DNA from: Epichloe hybrida | Lineage: Eukaryota > Ascomycota > Sordariomycetes > Hypocreales > Clavicipitaceae | Assembly: GCA_019022495.1 (NCBI GenBank) | Contig: JAFEKR010000003.1 | Span: 3,472,001-3,536,000, forward strand | Length of the DNA: 64,000 bases | Reading direction: 5' to 3' | Shown: positions 33,297-45,605 of the stretch, piece by piece | Layout of the letters: each line of letters starts with the position of its first letter | How positions within the stretch are numbered: position 1 is the stretch's first letter | Position numbers and translations under genes: made by a program | Notes under the pieces: model-generated | The model's input: only the letters and a program-made list of their open reading frames with translations | Database searches by the model: none | What the model was told of the DNA's origin: nothing

Positions 33297-36200
33297 CTAG
33301 AAACTCTCTCTTTTTAATGTAACTATTAATACATAATATTAATAAGATAATTAAAAAGAATTAAGGAATAAGTAAGATTAAATAATTATAAATAATACTA
33401 TAAGAAAAGAGTAGGGGAAAGGGGCGTAATAAAACATAATATTTAATTTATAAGCCTATGTAAGGATAAGTAGGCCTAATCTTAATATCTTTAATCTTGT
33501 TAGATTAATATAAGAGCTACGATTACATAACCTATCCTTTTATCCTAATAGTTGCTTTATTACTTATAATAAACCTCTTAAATGCCTTATTTAGTAATGC
33601 CTTTGTAAACATTAGTAAGGTTATTATTCCTATTAATCTATCTAATCTTGTAGATCTCTTGTTGCTTATATAATTAATAAAGGGCTATAATGTTAATTAT
33701 AAGGCGTTTCTCTTTTATAGTACTAAGCTTAATAAGGCTTTTATACAAAGAGTATAAATTAGTATAGATAATAATAGGAATTATAGGGAGGTTTAATTAA
33801 TAAGTAATTAACCTAAGTGTTATTAAGACTACGTGAGCTATATAAGCACTAGTAACTATACTATAGATTTTAGAGGTAAGTATACTTCTTATAACTCTCT
33901 TGCTCTTAGTAAAGCTATAGTGTATAATATTACCTTAGATTATAAAGGTGCCTTCCTTTTAGACTTTACTAGCTAGGATAAGCATATAGCCTAGTTAGGA
34001 AGTAAGGTCTTAGTTATTAGCAAATAATCTATTTATAAATATAAAAAGCTTTACCTTCTTAAGATTAAATAGTATAAACCTTAATCCTTAGTCTAGATTA
34101 TTAATTTACTATTAAATTCATTAGTTTAGGCTCTTTATATCTTAAGGTAATAGGTCTTAGTGTTATGTAGTAACGGAGAGGTTAAAATAGGCTTTAGGCT
34201 AATAGATTAAGGTAATGTACGTGCCTTAAGCTTGTTATTCTATATATGCTTATTTTAAATTAGTTAGTGGGATTAATTAAAGCTTTTTACTCTAGCCTTT
34301 TTACCTTAGTGTAATTATATTATTTTTAAGAGTAATAATACTACTATTAAAGGTTAGTAAGTTCCTTATAGAAAGGATTTACTTTAGTTTAGTAGTAAAA
34401 GAAGTAGCTTTTAATTAATCTTCCTCTTATTAAGAGAACTTATAGTTAGATAGTCTAATTATATTATTAGTTTACATCCCTATATACGTAAAGGTTAGGT
34501 TCTCCTTTATTATTATAAGTAAGTATAGGTTAAATATAAAAATTATTATCTAGAGTATTTCTCTATAGTAATAATAATATATTACCTACTAGTAGGTACT
34601 AGCTTCTATAATACTATCTAGAGGCTTAATTACTTATATTATTATACCTATAGGGTATAGGTAATGGATTTAGATAGGGATTTAGGCTAGAATTATATAA
34701 CTAAGAAGCATTTATGCTTGCATATAGGCTTATGTAACATTACGAAGCTAGAGGATAAAGCCTAGTAATAATAACGCAGGTGTTATTACAAGGATTAATC
34801 GCTAGCTAGCTCGTTAGATTATCAGGGCCTATATAAGGATCACTAGCTTCTCTTTATTGCTATAACCTTGGATTATAAGCCTTAACTTCTTATATAGATT
34901 TATTATCTTGCCCTTTACCTTATTAATAATATATAAATTAAAAATTTAAGTTCTACTATATTCTCTTTTATTATACTTAATAAATTTAAACACACCTTAT
35001 TTAATTAGAGTATTAATTTTAGCTTTAGTAAATAGCTTAAAGGGTTTGCTAGGGGTCTTAATGATTTCTTCCTTATATAATTAGATTATAAGCTTAAGAT
35101 TAAAGCTTTCCTTAGCTAATAGAAAGATATTAGTCTTACCTTTTATTTAATCCATATAATTAATATTAGATATAATAATAGGAGGGTTCTTTTAAGGTCT
35201 TCTAGGTCCTTACCTTAAGGGATTAATAGGAGGGGTAGCTATAGGTTATAGGAAGGTATCTTAGTCCTTTACGCTCTTAGGAGGTCTCTCTTTATTAGGA
35301 TCTTTATAAAAAGGTCTAATAGAGGTTAATCTAAAGGCTTTAGGGCCTTAAGGGAGCTTACGAGTATAGGTTTTACTTTCTATAGCTAATAGCTTATAGG
35401 GGCCTCTTTATCCTTTACCTTCGCGCCATATGTGTATAAGTAATCCTAGTAGGAGATTAATAGTTATAGAGGTATTAGGACTATTCCTTATAGTAAGGGT
35501 ATTACTAACCTTCTATTAGGTATAAATACGCTTAACTTCCTTTATTACTAGTTAAATTATAAGGGCTTATTACGTAATATCTAGTAATAGAGGTAATTCC
35601 TTAACTATTTAAGGATATACGCTAAAAATAAGGACTATTAGCATAAGACTATTTAATTCTATAGTGTTATTTATAGCTTTAACTACTATTTATAACGCTA
35701 CGAGCTCTAGTGTTATTAGGTATTCTTGTCTAATGATATTATAGGATCTTTAGAGCGGCTTATAATATTACTTAACCTTACTAATGCTATAGTAAGCCTT
35801 AATAAGGATGTCTTTAATCTTAATTATTATTAATAACGTAAGCTACTTAAATTCCTTGCCTCTAAAGGTTATCCTAGTATTTATAATAATTAAATCTAGG
35901 GGGCCTAGGTAGATGTTAATCTAGCAAAGATAAAGTGCTTCCTACGTGGTTTTTATAGAGATATCCCTAATAAATCTAGCTATATTAAAGGATATAGCTA
36001 TATTAATAACTTGTAAAACAGGGCGGTTACTATTAATATATATAATATCTATAATGATTTTGTAATTATAGGTATATTTATCCTAAAGAGTGAATTTAAA
36101 TCAATATAGGCTATCCGCGTGTAATTAGCATTACTAGTAAACCTTAGTTAGCTTCTTAATAGCTTTAAACTTAACCTTATGCCTTAATTTATATAGTAGA

Positions 36201-39063
36201 TTATAAAGATATTAAACTAAAAGGTATCTAAAGCATTAATATAATTAATAAAGCTTAATCTCTATAAGATAACTCTAAGTAATACTTTCTTCTTTATTAA
36301 GAAGTATTTATATATACCCCTATTTATATATAATAGGAATCTTAATATTTCCTTACTATAAAACATTCTCTAATATATAGAAATCAATCTTTAGGTAGGT
36401 TATATTATTAAGGTATAAGAGAAAGGGAGTGTTTATAGGGATTACCTAAAAGAGAATAATTCTAAATAGAGTTAGCACTTTAATTAATCCTAGTGCCTTA
36501 ATTAGTTCTCTAGGGCTAAATTTAATCTTTGCCTTCCTAGTATTTAACTTATTAAGTATAATAGTTAGTATTACACTTTATAAAGCTAAGAATTAAGGGT
36601 GGCTTACTAATGAATATCCTATAGTACCTATATTAGCTATAATACCTTTAAAGGTTCTAGATAAATATTATCCTTTAAGTGTAAATACGCTTAGTGCCTT
36701 ATCTAGTTCCTAAAGATTAAATAAATTCTTCTTAGCTAAAGTATAAATTATTACTTTACTAGTAAGAATCTTAGTGGTTATATAGCTATTATAGGTAGTC
36801 CTATATATAAAGAAGCTTATAGGTACTTAGCTATTATTATTTTCTTTACTAAAACTAAGTTCTATTAGGTACTAGTTAATATTATTATCTTTAGCTAATT
36901 TAGAATTATTATTACCTTTATACTATATTAGGAATATATTATATAAAGAAGCTATTAAGTCTATGTAAGAGTAATTCTTAAAGTATTAGAATACCTTCTT
37001 CTAGTCCTTATCTAAGTGCTTAGTTAACTAATAACCTTCTTTTCTATATATATAATACTTTTTTAAGTAGTAAGGCTTACTTTTTAATATAAATTAACTA
37101 TATTAGGCTTCCTTACCCTTCCTATTATACCTATAGTTAGTCTAAAAGTGTTCCTTAGTGCTAGCTTCTATAGGAAACTACTATTAATTAATTAAAGCTT
37201 TAGATTTACTAATTAATATCCTTATTTATTTATAAAAGCATTAGAGGTTAATAGAAGGATTAATAATATAGGCCTTATATTCTAGGATTCCTTTATAGGT
37301 ATTTAGAATCTAACTACGGAGATTTAATTCTAACTATAATTTATAAGGATTTACCCTTTATAGGTTTAAAAGCTTTATTATAAGGTTTTTAAAGTATTTA
37401 ATCTTTAATTCATTAGGGTTCTCTTAGATAATTATAAGTAGTTATAATTTTCCTTATAATAGATAGTTCTTCTAATATATATTATCTATCTTAAACTTTT
37501 ACCTAATCCTATAGATAAGAGTTAGGAGATCTTAAGGGTCTCTTTAGCCTAAAAGGTTCTCTAGGAAGTACTAGAGAGGTTTTCCTTTTAGTATAAACTT
37601 AAAGCTATAGCCTAACTATTCTTATATAATACCTAGTATCTTATACTTCCTTTAATAAGTTAAAAGCTTAATATTAAGAATATTATACTCCTTAGTATTA
37701 TACTTAATACTCTTATTATTATAGAACTTATTAAGATTAAGTAGTTACTTTAATAAGGGTTAGCCTATCTCTTAAGGGGGAATAAGGATAATTAAATCTT
37801 ATAAAAGAGGTGCTATAGTTCTAGACTATAAAGGGGGATTATAATGCCTTACTATAGGAGGGGAAGTAAGGGGGGTCTAGGCTTATAGTTAAGGGCTTAT
37901 AATAAGGGGATTGCCTCTGCTATCATACCTTTGCCTTATACTTAGTATACTTAGGGATTAATATAATAGAATCTAGGAACGGAATAGGAGTAGTTATAAT
38001 AGTTAAGGGGATTAGGGAGATTATAAATTAATTAGTTAATCTTTAAGAAAAGGGATAATAATAGGGAGAAGGTCTTTATAGAAGTCTTTTTTTACTATTT
38101 ACTTCTTAAATATAAATTACTTCCTTCTAACTTCCTATATCTTCTCTTTCTTCTAATTATAAAATCTATTATAGTTAATAACATCTTTAAGCAAGACTAT
38201 TATCTTATAGTAAGTCTAAAGGTTTATATAAATACTACTAAAGAAAAGAAAGTCTTAAAGAATCTTTATAGCTCTAGGATTTGCTATTTAAAATATCTCT
38301 TGCTTCTATCCTCTAAAGTTATTATTAAAGATAGTAAATAGGGTTTATAAGTATAGGTTCTTATATTTATAGGTTACTTTCTTAATAAGAATCTAAGCTA
38401 TAAGTTTCTTAGGGGTAGTATTTGCCTTAAGATCAAATAATTCCTTATTCTCTAGTGCTTGTTATGTAATATATTAGTGTAAATTAGAGGTAATGTACCT
38501 AAGGAGGTAAGTTGTAACTTATAGATTAACTCCTCTTATAATATCTTTAGGGGGGGTATATTCATAGTTAGAAGGAATATCTTAGGATCCAGATCCTTCT
38601 AGTTAATCTTGATGTTCTACTATAATGTTAGTAGTAAATAGGGAGGTAAGGAAAATAGAGAAATTCTAGAGGTCTAAAGGATTATAAGTGAAGCTATTAT
38701 CTTCGCCCCTTAGTAGGTTTAATTAATAACTAAAGATAGGTTAGGTTAGTTACTAACTAGGCCTTAATTATTTAATAAACACGCTTCTAAGGGTTTATTT
38801 ATATAATAGACACGCTAATTAAATAAATAAAGATAGGTTAGGTTAGTTACTAACTAGGCCTTAATTAAGTTAATAAGCTTAGATTTAGTATAGAGCTAGG
38901 TATAGTTACTTAAGGTAAAAGAAAAGCTAGAATATACTTTTTCCTTAGTATATTTAGTATCTTAAAGTAGCACTTTCTTTTTTATAAGGTAAGTCCTTAA
39001 TACTAATACCTCTTCTATAAACCTTACTAATTTATAGTATTTATAGAGATAACTACTAATTAG

Positions 39064-39359
39064 TGTAAGTATTTATAGGATACTAGTCACTTACGCGTAG
39101 GGTTTTTAGGGTGGACTAAAGTGTATGTAATTATTATATATTCTAGTCTATTAAAGTAAGTAAAAGAGAGATTAAATAGAAGCAAAGAGGGTGCGCTATT
39201 TATTATAGGAAAAGGGGCCTTAATTAGGGTTATTAGTGAAGAGGCTACATATACTAATACTAACCGCAGTGCGATTAGGCCAGACATGTAGGTCCGCGAT
39301 GCAACGCGCCTAGCTAATCAGAGGCGCGCAGCCTTGTTAATATCATGCTTGTTCTAACA
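39064..39359 (-). repeat. LTR of the Copia element (right, 5' with respect to the coding strand)
   Basis: It is 296 bp, ends TTCTAACA and is followed by ACTAC, the same pentamer that precedes the other LTR. Its last ~130 bp are the least mutated part (CCGCGATGCAACGCGCC). Confidence 0.8.
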
Positions 39360-39364
39360 ACTAC

Positions 39365-42300
39365 ACAATTACATATAATTGTTACTAAAAATAGAAATAT
39401 TATATCTAATTAGGCTATCTTTTTCTTAGATATTCTCTTATAAACATTAATATAAGACTTTCTTTATTTACTATTTTTCTTAATTAGTTATTCAGGATTT
39501 AATATCTAACTTTTTCAAAGATTTATTATGGACTCGAGCTATAAGCTCGGGTTAAGTCCGGCTCTGGAAAGGCTCCGGAAAGTATGCGTACTTTATGCGA
39601 AGAGGTTAGGGCTTTACGTAAACCACGCATAGACAGACTAAGACCGCACATGAGGGGCTATATATCTGGATACTATATAACTACTAGTAAAGTTTCCCTT
39701 TCCTTCTATAAGATTAATATTCCTATTTAAAATGCTTATATATAGTAGCTATAAGGCTAGTTTACCTCCTGAGTACGAGGTAAAACTGCTTAGCTTACTA
39801 CACATTAACACCCTATTCCTTTAACTTCTTTTTATTTACCTTATAAAGCTTATTATAAGGCTTGCCCTTATTCTTTAGTATTTTCTCCCTTATATTATAG
39901 ATATTATTAATTATCTTTAGGTTAGATTTATCTTCCCTTTCCTTTCCTTTACTTTTCTTCTTTTTTACTATATTATTTAAATTTCAGATAGTGTGGTGTC
40001 TTTTTTATTACCTTTAGCTATACTATTATCTAATTAGGTAGTCGTTAATTAGTCAATTAGTAGCCTATAACCTACCTAGTGATTCGATATAGTGCGTCTA
40101 TTAGTTTTAAATTAGATTGGCTGTAATTGAGGATAAGTTATGTTGTTTTTTTAGTTTACCTTAGAGCTTTAAAGGATAAGTTATAAGATAAAAGAGATTT
40201 AAAGAGATAAAATAAACATAGTTATAAAGGAAGGGGGAATTATATTAATTTATGCTATAAGTAAAACTTAAATAGATTTAAGTTTAACTATAGTTACGAA
40301 TTATAACTATATCTTATATAATCATAGCTACAAAGTTTGTTACAAAGTTTGTATTAACCTTTTAGCCCCTAAATTTATAGCTTAAAGCTCATTCCTTTAT
40401 TCATGTTTTACCTAATATTAGAGTAATTATTAAATTTAAATTTAGTTATTAATTGTCACACTAGCTAGGTATTGCTAGTAATTTTTTTTGTTCCTTGGAA
40501 ATTAGATGCATTGGCCACAGCTAATAACCCCAAGAAAAATCAAAAAGCAATAAGGCTAGTTTATAATATATATTATTCTTCACTATAAAAACAACCTAGC
40601 TAGTAGATATACTATCACTACTAGAGGTAATAGGTACTAATAAGCTAGTAATTATATAATAATAAGTAAAATAGCAAGTGAAATAAATCTAGTGCTTAGC
40701 TAATAGATTAAGTGTAGTACTTATACTAATTTAAATTAAATAAAAACCTTACTTATAGGCCCTTCTCTTAATAGTAATAAAGGTCTTATTTATAGCTTAG
40801 AAGGGCCTTATATCTTATAAGCTACTTATAGAAAGGGAGTTTATTAATAATAATTAGGACTAGTAGTGCTTTATTAACTAGAATTTATTACCTAAGGTCT
40901 AGGCATAGGTTACACCCCTTTTTAAAAAAGGCTACCTATAAGAATATTACCTAAAGAGACTTCTTAATTATCTTAAGGAAATATTTAATAACCCTTACTA
41001 ATAGGAAATAGCTATTATGAAACTTAACTAGCTAATATAATAATAAAATAAGAGGTTTAATTACTTCTATATATACTTTAAATAGAAGCTAGTATTAGCT
41101 AGGGGGCTTAAGTAAGTAAACTTAGTAAAGTTATTTAAACTATACACTATACTTAATAAGTAAATAAGAGATTATAGTATTAGTTAACATATACCCTAGG
41201 CTAATTATATGATAATAATAGCTTACTATTAAAGTATTATACTAGATATTAAATTATATTAACTAGAGGAGAAATTGTTGAATCCTTCGGAGATTCATTG
41301 GCTCAATCGTGGCCAAAAACTAGACCGAATTATAAGTCTAGCGTAATGCACGTAATATAATTAGCTATATTAATTTACTACCCTCTCTTTTACCTTACTT
41401 TTAGATTTCTCTTATTTTTCTAGTATTTAGACACTCTCTCTCTTCTCTCTCTTTCCTAGCTAGAAAACTAACTATTATTAACTTTAATATTTTAGAGTTA
41501 TCTTACTTATATAAGCACCTTAGTGTAACTAATACTAATTAGTAGTTATCTTTTTAACTATAAATAAGCTAGGTATTATAAGAAAAGATATTTCTATAAA
41601 TACTACTATTACTACCTCTTATTATACTATAATAGTTATTATAGTAAAAAAGCATAACTATATAAGTATACTAAAGGAAGAGACTAGAATCCTAGTTATA
41701 GGTTTATTAAGATTCTAAGGAATTAATTTATTAACCCTTAGGCTAAGGGATATAACTTTATTATATCTATCTAGGATATTATTATTAATTATTAATTTTA
41801 TTATCTATTATAAGAAAACTAACTAACTAACTAAATCTATTACTATAAGGTATTTATTTTAAACCTAATATTAAATAACCTTAGTTAAGCTAGCTAATAT
41901 ACCTTTACCTTCTTAAGATATATTATCTTTCTCTAATAGACCTTTATTTAAACTTTATAAATATTTATTACTTTTTTCTTACCCCCTTTACTCTTAGTGC
42001 TATTTGCCCTATGCTTATTAGTAAGAGAGAGACTACCTCCTTCCCTCTTTTTTTTTATAAAAAATAGGAAGCGGTAATTCCTATTATTTTCTTATTACTT
42101 TTCTTGTTATTTCTAGTTACTTTTAGTACTTTTATTACTTTATTTATCCCTATTAATTTATTTTTTTATAGTTATAGATAGCAGAGGAATCTAGACTTTC
42201 TATAAGAGAGAGAGCTACTAGAAATAGTAAGACTTTAAATATTACCCCTAAAAGACCTTAAGAGTATAAATTACTATTATAACTATAATAACTTACTTAT

Positions 42301-42811
42301 AACTTCTTATATAATTAGAAAGAATTCATTAAGCTAGACCTAAAGACTACTATATAGCTTAAGCTTAATAACTAGATTATAAGGTTTATTAACCTTAGCA
42401 AGTATTAAGGCTAGAGAGATAATAACCTATAGGAATTATTCTAAGAAGACTTTAAAGGCTAGTTTAAAGATACCTTTAAAAGGGTAACTAAGAAAGTTAT
42501 TAAAGAATTATATAATTTTTTATAAGATTATAGCGTTTTTATTAAGTAAGGCTTAGGATATTTAATTCTAGTATCCCTTAAAGAAGTACTTTATTAAATA
42601 TTAATATTTTTTTAGTTATAGAAAAGATTATAAGAAAGACTATAACCTTTTAGTATTTACACCCCTAGAGCCTTAGTATTAATAACCCTAACTACTTGCC
42701 CTAGAAATTAATCTCCCCTATCCTTAATAATTCCCTAAACCTTTATAAAAGCCTTTATAATAATTCTTATTAACCCTCCTAAGTACGAGGTAAAACTGCT
42801 TAGCTTACTAC
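39365..42811. other. Unassigned AT-rich repetitive DNA with small GC-richer patches
   Basis: I recognise no complete element. Noted contents: the continuation of the TAATTG repeat (39365-39390); a GC-richer patch at 39530-39665 with local inverted repeats; a 33-bp sequence ending GCTTAGCTTACTAC found at about 39774-39810 and again at 42778-42811; a plus-strand ghost frame at about 40,740-41,270 with TAA/TAG in likely Gln positions; and a less mutated patch at 41,277-41,340 (TGTTGAATCCTTCGG...) that resembles an LTR start. The rest is stop-filled. Confidence 0.45.
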
Positions 42812-44496
42812 CAGAGCTTTGCATGTAGTGTAGTATTTGTAGTATTTTGGCTTTCAATGTAGTATGTAGTGTCGTAGTTTGTAGTGTAGTGTAGTATATA
42901 GTATAGTATAATAAATACTACACTATACTATAAATACTACAAATATAGTATTAGTAAAAAAAAGTGGGGATTTTTATTATCTTATAATATTCCTTAGACT
43001 TTTCTTAATTAGCTTAATATTAACCTCTTTTTTTATTATTATTTAGTTATTTAGTTATAGAGTTTTAAAATTTAACCTAATTTAAACTATTAAGCTAATA
43101 ATAGGTATAGGGTAGCTAAAGATATACTATTCTAGTACTTCTTTATAGCCTGATTTTTTTTCTAAATTTAAAAAGTCTTTTTGCTTTTATAGTATTTATC
43201 TTAGATTTATTATTTATTTTAGTATATCTTTTATCTTTTAATTTTAAATTTACCCTAAAGAAATTATTTATTATTACATAAAAATATAATAATAAATATA
43301 GAAATAAATATATTTATATTAATAAAACTTTTAGTATAAAGATATAATTTTAATATATAAAGTAAGAGATTATATAGTAATATAACTATTTTCTTAAAAT
43401 TATAATTAATTATATTAAGTTTTTAGGTTTTTAAGGTAAAAGAAAACTAAAAAAACTAAAGAAAAGCCATTATAAAAAGAGAAAATATTATATAGGATAT
43501 TAAAATATAACTTTAATAAGTTTCTCTTAATTAGTTAATCTATAAAAAAATAAGCTTTAAAACCAGGTTTAATTAAATAATACTATTCTTTACTTATTCC
43601 CTTAGTTAAATAGTTTTTTCTAAAAGTAAGCCTAAAAGTAGGCCCTATTAGCTACACTTACTTAGTTAAAGCTTTTATAGTTTTTTATATTCTAGTCTTA
43701 GAAAAAGAAGGTATGTATAAAAGTGGGTATAAAAGTGGGTATAAAAGTGGGTATAAAAGTGGGTCTTATTAATTATACTTTTTACTTACTTATAGCTTTT
43801 ATAGTTTTCTATAATCTAGGCTTAGAAAAAGAAGGTATTTATAAAAGTGGGTCTAAAGTAGGTCTTATTTATTATACTTTATACTTAGTTATACCTTTTA
43901 TAGTTTTTTATAATTTAGGCTTAGAAAGAGAAGGTATTTATAAAAGTAAGTCTAAAGTAGGTCCTAATAACTATATATTTTTCCTAGTTATAGTCTATAG
44001 TTTTTCTAAATTAATTCTAAAATTCTTTTTAATAAAAAAGATATTAAAGTTTATATTACTATTATGAGCTATAGCTAATATAGTAATATAAGCTATATAT
44101 AAAGCTAACTAAAGTAAATAAAGAAAATAATATATTATTATTATTCTTCTTTAAGTATAATTTTAAAAAAATATTAAAGAGAAAAGTATTTTATTTTATT
44201 AATATATTTGAAAACCTTAAAATAGTAAGTAATTAAAAAGTAAAGGCTTTTTTATAGTAATTTACTAATACTTAGTTATATTTTTATTTAAGTTATTTAT
44301 TTATTATTTAAAGTTAATTAAACTTTAATACTTATAATATTATAAAGTAATAAAAGCTATTCTAAGGTATTATTAGGTATTCTTAGCTATTTTAAGTAAT
44401 TCTAAGCTATTTTAGGCTATTTTAGGCTATTTAAAGCTATTTTAAGTTATTATAAGTTATTTTAAGTTATTATAAGTTATTATAAGCTATTATAAG

Positions 44497-45010
44497 TGTC
44501 ATGGTCTAGCCCTAAGGGCTAATCGCGGGTGCCTGCGCCACCATGTGAGTGATGTGCCTAATCCATCTGCGCTATAAAAGGCAACAAAAGAATACGTATT
44601 ATACAAGTCACCATTGACTTGTGCAATTGGCACCTATATTACTAGGACTAGGCAAAGCCTAGATTATTACATAGGCTCTTTCCCTAGGTAACCTCTCTTT
44701 CCCTTTCTCTTTAGCTAGCAATACCACGTATCCCCCAGGGACTCTCTCTTCTATCCCTGTAAGCCTAGGAAGAACCCTGTCATAACCCTTGCACGCAGCC
44801 GATTCGAACCTATGACCTTAGGAGACTTGTACAAATGTTATGGTCTAGCCCTAAGGGCTAATCGCGGGTGCCTGCGCCACTATGTGAGTAATGTGCCTAA
44901 TCCATCTACGCTATAAGAGGCAACAAAAGAATACGTATTGTAAAAGTCACCATTGATTTGTGCAATTGGCACCTATATTGCTAGGACTAGGCAAAGCCTA
45001 GATCATTACA
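44497..45010. mobile_element. TRIM-like mini-retroelement, 514 bp
   Basis: Two 175-bp terminal direct repeats (44497-44671 and 44836-45010) start TGTYATGGTC and end ATTACA, with a 164-bp internal segment. The 5-bp target duplication is ATAAG (44492-44496 and 45011-45015). The internal segment has no coding capacity. On the minus strand it has a GGTTCGAATC sequence like a tRNA box B, but the neighbouring bases do not pair as a T arm. It is far less AT-rich than its surroundings. It inserted into the decamer region of the TIR element. A stub of the same LTR lies at 32833-32848. Confidence 0.8.
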
Positions 45011-45111
45011 ATAAGCTATTCTAGGCTATTTTAAGCTATTATATTACTAGAAAATTAAAAATACTACAAAATACTATAAATACTACATATAGTAAAAAAA
45101 ATTTATTATAG

Positions 45112-45254
45112 TGTAGTATGTAGTGTAGTGTAGTATGTAATGTAGTGTAGTATGTAGTGTAGTGTAGTATGTAGTGTAGTGTAGTATGTAGTGTAGTGTA
45201 GTATGTAGTGTAGTGTAGTATGTAGTGTAGTGTAGTATGTAATGTAGTGTAGTA
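45112..45254. repeat. GTAGT pentamer satellite at the TIR element end
   Basis: The pattern TGTAGTGTAGTA(TG) repeats about nine times with a period near 20 bp (four pentamers), ending at CAAAGCTCTG. It occupies the position held by GTATT repeats in the CAGAGCATTG family. Confidence 0.85.
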
Positions 45255-45264
45255 CAAAGCTCTG

Positions 45265-45605
45265 ATATTAGTATATATATAAGATATAAGAAAAAAAAAG
45301 ATATACCCTTATATAATCCTTATTATTTTATATATAGTATATATATTTTATTAAGTTATTTATATAGGTTAGTAGTAGTATATAGTAAGATAGTAGTAAA
45401 GTTATACTTAGAGAATTAGTATACTAAACTAAAATAGTTTTACCTTTTATAAGATATTAAAGTACTATACTATTACTATCCTTAGGTATAATTACTTATA
45501 TTATTACTTATTATATATAGTAAATATAAGGGATCTTTATATTACTAGCATTACTAGCTATAATTTAGTAAGATAAATACTAAGGGTTAAAGATATTATA
45601 CTAAT
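45265..45605. repeat. Fragment of unclassified repeat family Y
   Basis: It aligns with sequence at about 51,545-51,890, including ATATTAGTATATATATAAG and the CCTTATTATTTTATATA block, and is cut by the Copia LTR at 45606. The downstream part of family Y recurs at 52,080-52,730 and 60,316-60,970. No terminal repeats or coding capacity were found. Confidence 0.5.

Larger units (their letters stand above)
33001..39359 (-). mobile_element. Ty1/Copia retrotransposon, complete, minus strand, RIP-degraded
   Basis: Two 296-bp LTRs (33001-33296 and 39064-39359) are flanked by ACTAC (32996-33000 and 39360-39364). Termini are TGTARG...CTAAYA, like the cleaner TGTTAG...CTAACA copy at 45606. On the minus strand the integrase region (about 36,080-35,880) shows a YINSNRPVLQ-like stretch followed by RDIS and YLGP. 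Reverse transcriptase and RNase H would follow toward 33.9 kb, and gag-like sequence lies toward 38.9 kb. All frames are broken. It is inserted into a TAATTG-type hexamer repeat, which resumes exactly after the duplication. Confidence 0.8.
42812..45264. mobile_element. hAT-like element of a sister family (TIR CAGAGCTTTG)
   Basis: The termini are CAGAGCTTTG (42812-42821) and CAAAGCTCTG (45255-45264). The subterminal arrays are GTAGT-type rather than GTATT-type, but the layout is the same as at 15852: a GGCTTTCAATG segment at the left end and a degenerate decamer array near the right. The interior near 43,020-43,600 is homologous to the interior at 16,400-16,900. The flanking octamers (CTTACTAC and ATATTAGT) do not match. 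The two ends may therefore derive from recombination between copies. A TRIM is inserted at 44497-45010. Confidence 0.65.

Noticed and set aside
43723..44067. A 114-codon open frame starting with GIKVG repeats
   Set aside because: It is made by tandem AGTGGGTATAAA/AAGTGGGTCTAAA units in the interior of a TIR element, which also occur out of frame in the other copies.
44770..44835. tRNA gene on the minus strand (GGTTCGAATC box B)
   Set aside because: The flanking bases do not form a T-arm stem, no box A or acceptor stem was found, and it lies inside the TRIM.
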